Below, piece after piece: positions 59,825-64,000 of a DNA stretch of 64,000 bases; position 1 is the stretch's first letter; the number at the start of each line of letters is the position of its first letter. Where the stretch lies: NCBI GenBank assembly GCA_032017425.1, contig DALZPW010000003.1. One strand, written 5' to 3'. The notes below the pieces were generated by a model, which searched no databases, was not told where the DNA came from, and saw only the letters and a list, made by a program, of their open reading frames with translations. A program made the translations under genes and the position numbers. Source of the DNA: Faucicola tetraodonis (GTDB lineage: Bacteria > Pseudomonadota > Gammaproteobacteria > Pseudomonadales > Moraxellaceae).

Positions 59825-62284
59825 CTAAACATTGTCAACTTGCTTTTCATCAATGGGCACAAGCTCAATCGCTGTTTTATCTGCATTCATACGAATCGAA
59901 ACCGTGCCGCCATTCACCAAATCACCAAATAATATTTGCTCTGCCAATGGTTTTTTGATTTCATCTTGAATCAAGCGATTCATTGGGCGGGCACCCATGA
60001 GACGATCGTAACCTTTTTCTGCCAGATAATTTCTGACCGCATCATCAATTTCAAGCACCACTTTCTTGTCATCGAGCTGGGCTTGCAGCTCAACCAAGAA
60101 TTTATCAACCACAGATACAATGACATTTTGATCCAATGGGTTAAATTGAATGATGGCATCCAAGCGATTGCGAAACTCTGGGGTAAACATCCGTTTCATC
60201 GCCTCACTATTGTCGCGGCTATGGTCTTGTTTGGTAAAGCCCATGCTGTTGCGACTGATGCTATCAGCGCCGACGTTGGTGGTCATAATCAGTATCACTT
60301 GTTTAAAGCTTGATGTGCGACCGTTATTGTCAGTGAGCGAGCCATGATCCATCACTTGGAGCAGCAAGTTAAATACGTCAGGGTGGGCTTTTTCAATCTC
60401 ATCTAGCAATAGTACACAATGCGGGAATTGATTGATTTTTTCGGTCAATAAACCGCCCTGATCAAAGCCCACATAGCCTGGCGGTGCCCCAATCAAGCGT
60501 GACGCCGTATGTGCTTCCATATACTCAGACATATCAAAACGAACCAGTTCAATGCCTAACAAATTCGCTAACTGACGACTGACTTCCGTTTTACCGACAC
60601 CGGTAGGACCGGCGAACATAAACGAACCAATCGGTTTATCATCTGGTTTTAAGCCTGCACGTGACAACTTGATGGCATCTGCCAAGTTTTTGATGGCTTC
60701 ATCTTGACCAAACACCAGATGTTTTAGGTTGCTTTCAAGATTTTGCAGCACCGATTTGTCATCCGTTGAGACTGATTTTGGCGGGATGCGCGCAATTTTT
60801 GAGATAATATATTCAATTTGTGGGACATCAATCACCACCTCGCCATCTTGTTGTGCCGCGTCAATCACTTTATTATCGGCTTCGCTTAACATAGCTTCAG
60901 GTTCGACAACACCATCCGCTGCATGGCTAGCATCCAAATCATCGACAAGTGCGTCTTCATCCACCACAGGCTGATTTGATAGCTTGTCATTTGCTACGGC
61001 ATCAACGGATTGATTGCTGTCCACACTAGATTCAACCTGATTTTCGGCTTGTTTTTGCAAGCGAACAAATGCACCCGCTTCATCAATCACATCAATCGCT
61101 TTGTCAGGCAAAAAGCGTTCGTGAATGTGTTTCACCGCCAGATGCACAGCACTTTGTAGCGCCTGGTCGGTATAGCTCACGTTATGGAATTTCTCATATT
61201 GTTTTTTCAGACCGCGTAGAATATCAATCGTTTCATTAATGGATGGTTCGTTGACATCAATTTTTTGGAAACGACGACTTAAGGCATGGTCTTTTTCAAA
61301 CACTTGGCGGTATTCGGCAAAGGTGGTTGAGCCGATACAACGCAGCTCACCTGATGCCAACGCAGGTTTGATTAAATTTGACACATCCATATTGCTGCTC
61401 ATCGATGAGCCTGCGCCAATAATCATATGGATTTCATCAATAAATAAAATCGCATTGGGTTTGGCTTTTAACGCATCTAATAGCGCTTTCATCCGTTTTT
61501 CAAAGTCGCCGCGATATTTTGTACCGGCAATCAGCGCACCAATATCTAAACTATATACCACACAACCTGATAATGGTTTTGGTGCTTTGTCATTGACAAT
61601 CAACCATGCCAAGCCTTCAGCAATCGACGTTTTACCCACCCCTGGGTCACCCACCAGTAGTGGATTGTTTTTGCGGCGACGGCATAAAATCTGCGCGGTA
61701 CGCTCGATTTCTGCTTGGCGACCAATTAACGGATCGGTGCCGCCCGTAGAGGCTTTTTGATTGAGATTAATGGTAAATTCAGTCAATGGGTCTTTATTGG
61801 CTTTTTCACCCGTTTCTTCGGTTTCAACACTGGTTAATTTGTCGCGCACTTTTTTGTCTTGACCATGCGATAGGTACTGGGTCAACTCAAGTCGCGTAAC
61901 TCCTTGTTTTTTAAGCAAGTACACCGCATAGGTGTCATGCTCTGAGAACATAGACACTAGCAAATCTGAGCCTTCGACCAAACGGCTGCTGGCAACCGAT
62001 TGCACATGAAAAATCGCACGCTGCAAGATACGATCAAAACTGCGCGTTGGTTGTGGCGAGTAATCTTCGTTGATATCGACCGTTGGGGTGTGTTCATCAA
62101 TATACTGGGTCAAATCTTTGCCAAGCTGATCCACATTGACTGCACAAGCCACCAAGGCTTCTACCGCATTTTCATTCTCTAGCAGTGCCAATAGCAAATG
62201 CTCGACCGTTAAATATTCATGTGCACGTTGTTTTGCGAGTGTCACTACCAACCGCAACGTGCTTTGTAATTCTAAACTTAACAT
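59825..62284 (-). CDS. clpA: ClpAP protease ATPase subunit ClpA
   Basis: Hexameric AAA+ unfoldase that feeds ClpP and degrades N-degron substrates delivered by ClpS. 819 residues; E. coli has 758. The N-domain (1-145) starts LSLELQSTLRLVVTLAK. D1 has Walker A GDPGVGKTS near 213, and D2 has GPTGVGKTE near 567. The extra length is an acidic Asp/Val/Ala-rich insert of about 70 residues between D1 and D2 (near 428-500). The ClpP-contacting loop, IGL in E. coli, reads MGF here (NSMGFTKQDH). It lies 390 bp after clpS on the same strand. Confidence 0.96.
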   Translation of the reverse strand: MLSLELQSTLRLVVTLAKQRAHEYLTVEHLLLALLENENAVEALVACAVNVDQLGKDLTQYIDEHTPTVDINEDYSPQPTRSFDRILQRAIFHVQSVASSRLVEGSDLLVSMFSEHDTYAVYLLKKQGVTRLELTQYLSHGQDKKVRDKLTSVETEETGEKANKDPLTEFTINLNQKASTGGTDPLIGRQAEIERTAQILCRRRKNNPLLVGDPGVGKTSIAEGLAWLIVNDKAPKPLSGCVVYSLDIGALIAGTKYRGDFEKRMKALLDALKAKPNAILFIDEIHMIIGAGSSMSSNMDVSNLIKPALASGELRCIGSTTFAEYRQVFEKDHALSRRFQKIDVNEPSINETIDILRGLKKQYEKFHNVSYTDQALQSAVHLAVKHIHERFLPDKAIDVIDEAGAFVRLQKQAENQVESSVDSNQSVDAVANDKLSNQPVVDEDALVDDLDASHAADGVVEPEAMLSEADNKVIDAAQQDGEVVIDVPQIEYIISKIARIPPKSVSTDDKSVLQNLESNLKHLVFGQDEAIKNLADAIKLSRAGLKPDDKPIGSFMFAGPTGVGKTEVSRQLANLLGIELVRFDMSEYMEAHTASRLIGAPPGYVGFDQGGLLTEKINQFPHCVLLLDEIEKAHPDVFNLLLQVMDHGSLTDNNGRTSSFKQVILIMTTNVGADSISRNSMGFTKQDHSRDNSEAMKRMFTPEFRNRLDAIIQFNPLDQNVIVSVVDKFLVELQAQLDDKKVVLEIDDAVRNYLAEKGYDRLMGARPMNRLIQDEIKKPLAEQILFGDLVNGGTVSIRMNADKTAIELVPIDEKQVDNV

Positions 62285-62674
62285 AAGATGTCCTTAATAC
62301 TTGTCACCGACGGTTTTTGATTTTGCCCTACTTGAAAAAAACCATGCGCTTTAATTGGTTTGATGTGGTTATTGGTGTTGAGGGTTATGTGTATTGATGT
62401 TTTCTCAAGTTTCATTTGCCGTCACCTCAGCACCAAATATCCTGTTGATATCTGGCTAATAACGCTCAGTTCGGTTAAAAGGAAGTAAAAATGAAAGATG
62501 ACAAAATGGGAAAAATCAAAATCATTACGTTTAATATAATGACATTGCTAATAAATTCAAGTGATAAAACGTAGTTAATGGCGGGTTTTAAAATGGCAAA
62601 AAATTCAATGATGAATAAAAAAATAGAAAGAAGGTGCTACCCAAAATAAAACGGGGTTAAATAGCAAACTACCC
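62285..62674. other. Gap between clpA and clpS with a possible small ORF
   Basis: This 390-bp gap separates clpS from clpA, and its minus strand should hold the clpA promoter. On the plus strand AAAAGGAAGTAAAAATG at 62479-62493 is a near-ideal ribosome site and start. It opens a 27-codon frame (62491-62574, MKDDKMGKIKIITFNIM...). The peptide is Lys- and Ile-rich with no known match. No clear terminator separates clpS from clpA; the pair may be partly cotranscribed. Confidence 0.4.
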
Positions 62675-63148
62675 CTAACCTTGCGGCTCAATTTGACTCA
62701 ATAACGGATAGCCTGCCTGACGCGCTTCACGGTTGACCGTTTGGGCTTTGGTTTCTGCGATGTCTTTAGGGTATATACCGGCAATCCCTTTGCCTTGGTG
62801 ATGAATGGCAAGCATAATACTGATAGCGGAATCTAGCGAATGTTTAAAATGATTTTGCAAAACATCCACCACAAATTCCATCGGCGTATAGTCATCGTTA
62901 TACATGACCACCGCATACATCTGTGGTTTTTTCAGTTCAGGGTCGGCCAATAGCACATCTTCGACGGGGTCGGTATTTGGCGCGCCTTCTATGTCTGTCA
63001 AACGGGCTGGCAATGAATTTGGTGATTGGCTAGGTGGCTGTTTAGGGGACTGTGTTGGCAACCATGCCGGTAGGTGCCAATCCATATTCGTGGTGGTTGG
63101 CTGTGACACAACTGATTGACGAGAAAAATTAAGCGTTTGAAGCATCAT
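62675..63148 (-). CDS. clpS: ClpS adaptor for N-degron substrates
   Basis: Binds proteins with N-terminal Leu, Phe, Tyr or Trp and hands them to ClpA. 157 residues against 106 in E. coli. The ClpS core begins near residue 76 (MYAVVMYNDDYTPMEFVVDVL), with the degron-pocket residues in NDDYT and the His of MLAIHHQGKGIAG. The first 70 residues are an unusual tail rich in Pro, Ser, Gln and Thr. Parts of it are repeated (PTQSPKQPPSQSPNS), and it is probably disordered. In E. coli a shorter N-terminal tail of ClpS is needed to block other ClpA substrates. Start could be either of two adjacent Met codons. Confidence 0.93.
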   Translation of the reverse strand: MMLQTLNFSRQSVVSQPTTTNMDWHLPAWLPTQSPKQPPSQSPNSLPARLTDIEGAPNTDPVEDVLLADPELKKPQMYAVVMYNDDYTPMEFVVDVLQNHFKHSLDSAISIMLAIHHQGKGIAGIYPKDIAETKAQTVNREARQAGYPLLSQIEPQG

Positions 63149-63193
63149 TAATTGAACATTTACCTAAGATTAGATTAAACATTGATTATACTA

Positions 63194-64000
63194 CTACTTT
63201 GCAGTATTCGTTGCGGCAGGTTTTTGCGTATTGGCTGTGCTTGCCACTGGCGTGCTATCGGTCGAACTCACAGGTCGTTTATCCGCTTCAGGCGTTTCTT
63301 CAAGCGTATACGGCATGTTATCAATCGGTTGACCGAGTTGCCAATCATACACTTGCTCAGTTTTTTGGTTGCCGGCGGTTAATTCAAGTTTCACTTGTTT
63401 GGGTACAAAGTTTTTGGGCATCAAAAAACGCCCGCGAATTCTTGCAATCCCATGAATCGAATAACTATTGGGTTGCAATGGGACTTCGACCATATTAACT
63501 TCATCGAGCAAGGTCAATTTTGGAATCAGATTTTTTGGCTGATTTGACGGATCGACCATACCGACATCAAAGCGATATTCATAGGCGTTTTCTGGCAACG
63601 GTGCGATTTTTGCCCCGATGACTTGTAAACTCATACCGCCTTTTTTGGCAAGCGACGTGGTTAAGAATTGCTGACCTTGTTCAAGCTGTAAGTTGGTGAC
63701 TTTTAGATCTTGAATATCGGTACGCAGTGCTGATAGGTTCGCCAAGCTGATATCACGCTCTTGCTGCGCGGTGGTTAATTGGCTTTGCAACGTATCAGAT
63801 TTTAGCTTTAGTGATTTGATGTTTTCTGCTGAGATTTCAAGACCTGCGGCGGTTTTTTTCGCTTCTTCAGCCGCAAAGCTTAAGCCGCGATGATAACCAA
63901 TGCGTTGACCTAACACCAGTGCAATGATGGCAACTAACAACAAGCTCACCCCAAACGCAATCAACCACCCCGACACCTTGTTGGGTTGGGTAATATAATT
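63194..64000 (-). CDS. DUF6776-like membrane-anchored protein, 5' end cut off
   Basis: The frame is open to the right edge of the window, so the N-terminus is missing. The GTG at 63976 has no ribosome site, and the codons before it (reading NYITQPNK) continue in frame. One membrane anchor is visible (SGWLIAFGVSLLLVAIIALV). A coiled coil of about 75 residues (AAEEAKKTAAGLEISAEN and on) follows, then a beta-rich periplasmic domain of about 120 residues and a Ser/Thr/Ala/Pro-rich tail. The architecture fits DUF6776-type proteins as I recall them. It is 45 bp from clpS. Function unknown. Confidence 0.6.
   Translation of the reverse strand, partial: NYITQPNKVSGWLIAFGVSLLLVAIIALVLGQRIGYHRGLSFAAEEAKKTAAGLEISAENIKSLKLKSDTLQSQLTTAQQERDISLANLSALRTDIQDLKVTNLQLEQGQQFLTTSLAKKGGMSLQVIGAKIAPLPENAYEYRFDVGMVDPSNQPKNLIPKLTLLDEVNMVEVPLQPNSYSIHGIARIRGRFLMPKNFVPKQVKLELTAGNQKTEQVYDWQLGQPIDNMPYTLEETPEADKRPVSSTDSTPVASTANTQKPAATNTAK

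Overview
The window is an unbroken stretch of bacterial chromosome, moderately AT-rich, densely packed and mostly housekeeping. The gene set is gammaproteobacterial. The combination of a monomeric isocitrate dehydrogenase, nrdB-yfaE separated from nrdA, a CsrA with a long disordered tail, HopJ-family and DUF6231-like genes points to Moraxellaceae, probably Moraxella/Faucicola or a close relative. That assignment is inference from protein similarity recalled from memory, not a database result. No prophage, CRISPR array, integrase or intact insertion sequence was seen. The only mobile-looking element is a 177-bp non-coding palindromic element at 39577-39753.

Layout. 0-7.8 kb: serS, a YcxB-like membrane protein, dps, nrdB-yfaE, rpoD and a DUF493 protein. 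7.9-15 kb: a large lineage-specific lipoprotein, then a four-gene cluster of a DUF815 AAA ATPase, a DUF2868 membrane protein, an unknown protein and a DUF3482 GTPase, which looks like one membrane NTPase module. 15-25.8 kb: VIT1/CCC1-type transporter, alanine/glycine:cation symporter with a structured leader, MFS transporter, HSL-type esterase, DEAD-box helicase with a long basic/acidic RG-rich tail, the SRP 4.5S RNA gene, a SIMPL protein, a Pal-type lipoprotein and a DUF6231-like protein with a TTG start. 26-34.6 kb: ilvD, alaS, yghU, lysC with a nested stem-loop leader, csrA and a HopJ-family gene. 34.7-43.8 kb: ung-tadA, a MaoC hydratase, nrdA, a tiny lipoprotein, an MscS channel, a HIT protein and a membrane class III cyclase. 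43.9-51 kb: icd, a WYL regulator with a TerD-domain gene, and recJ. 51-64 kb: a small hydrophobic protein, a BtuB-like TonB receptor, ntrB-ntrC overlapping a Ser/Thr kinase, tRNA-Leu(UAG), an AAA ATPase, clpA, clpS and a DUF6776-like protein cut by the right edge.

Genes that work together: NrdA, NrdB and YfaE form and maintain class Ia ribonucleotide reductase from two loci 32 kb apart, both preceded by NrdR-box-like sequences. ClpS delivers N-degron substrates to ClpA. NtrB-NtrC form a nitrogen two-component system, to which an overlapping kinase gene has been attached. AlaS and SerS charge tRNAs; IlvD and LysC belong to branched-chain and aspartate-family amino acid synthesis.

The least explained structure is in the gaps between genes. 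Several gaps carry short degenerate tandem arrays with periods of 12, 13, 15 or 16 bp and 3-6 copies, some with a TTAAAAGCC-like core. The csrA tail and an MFS N-terminus carry in-frame 15-bp repeats of similar size. Several leaders (dps, the AGCS symporter, lysC, csrA) carry perfect inverted repeats or nested helices that match no riboswitch I know.
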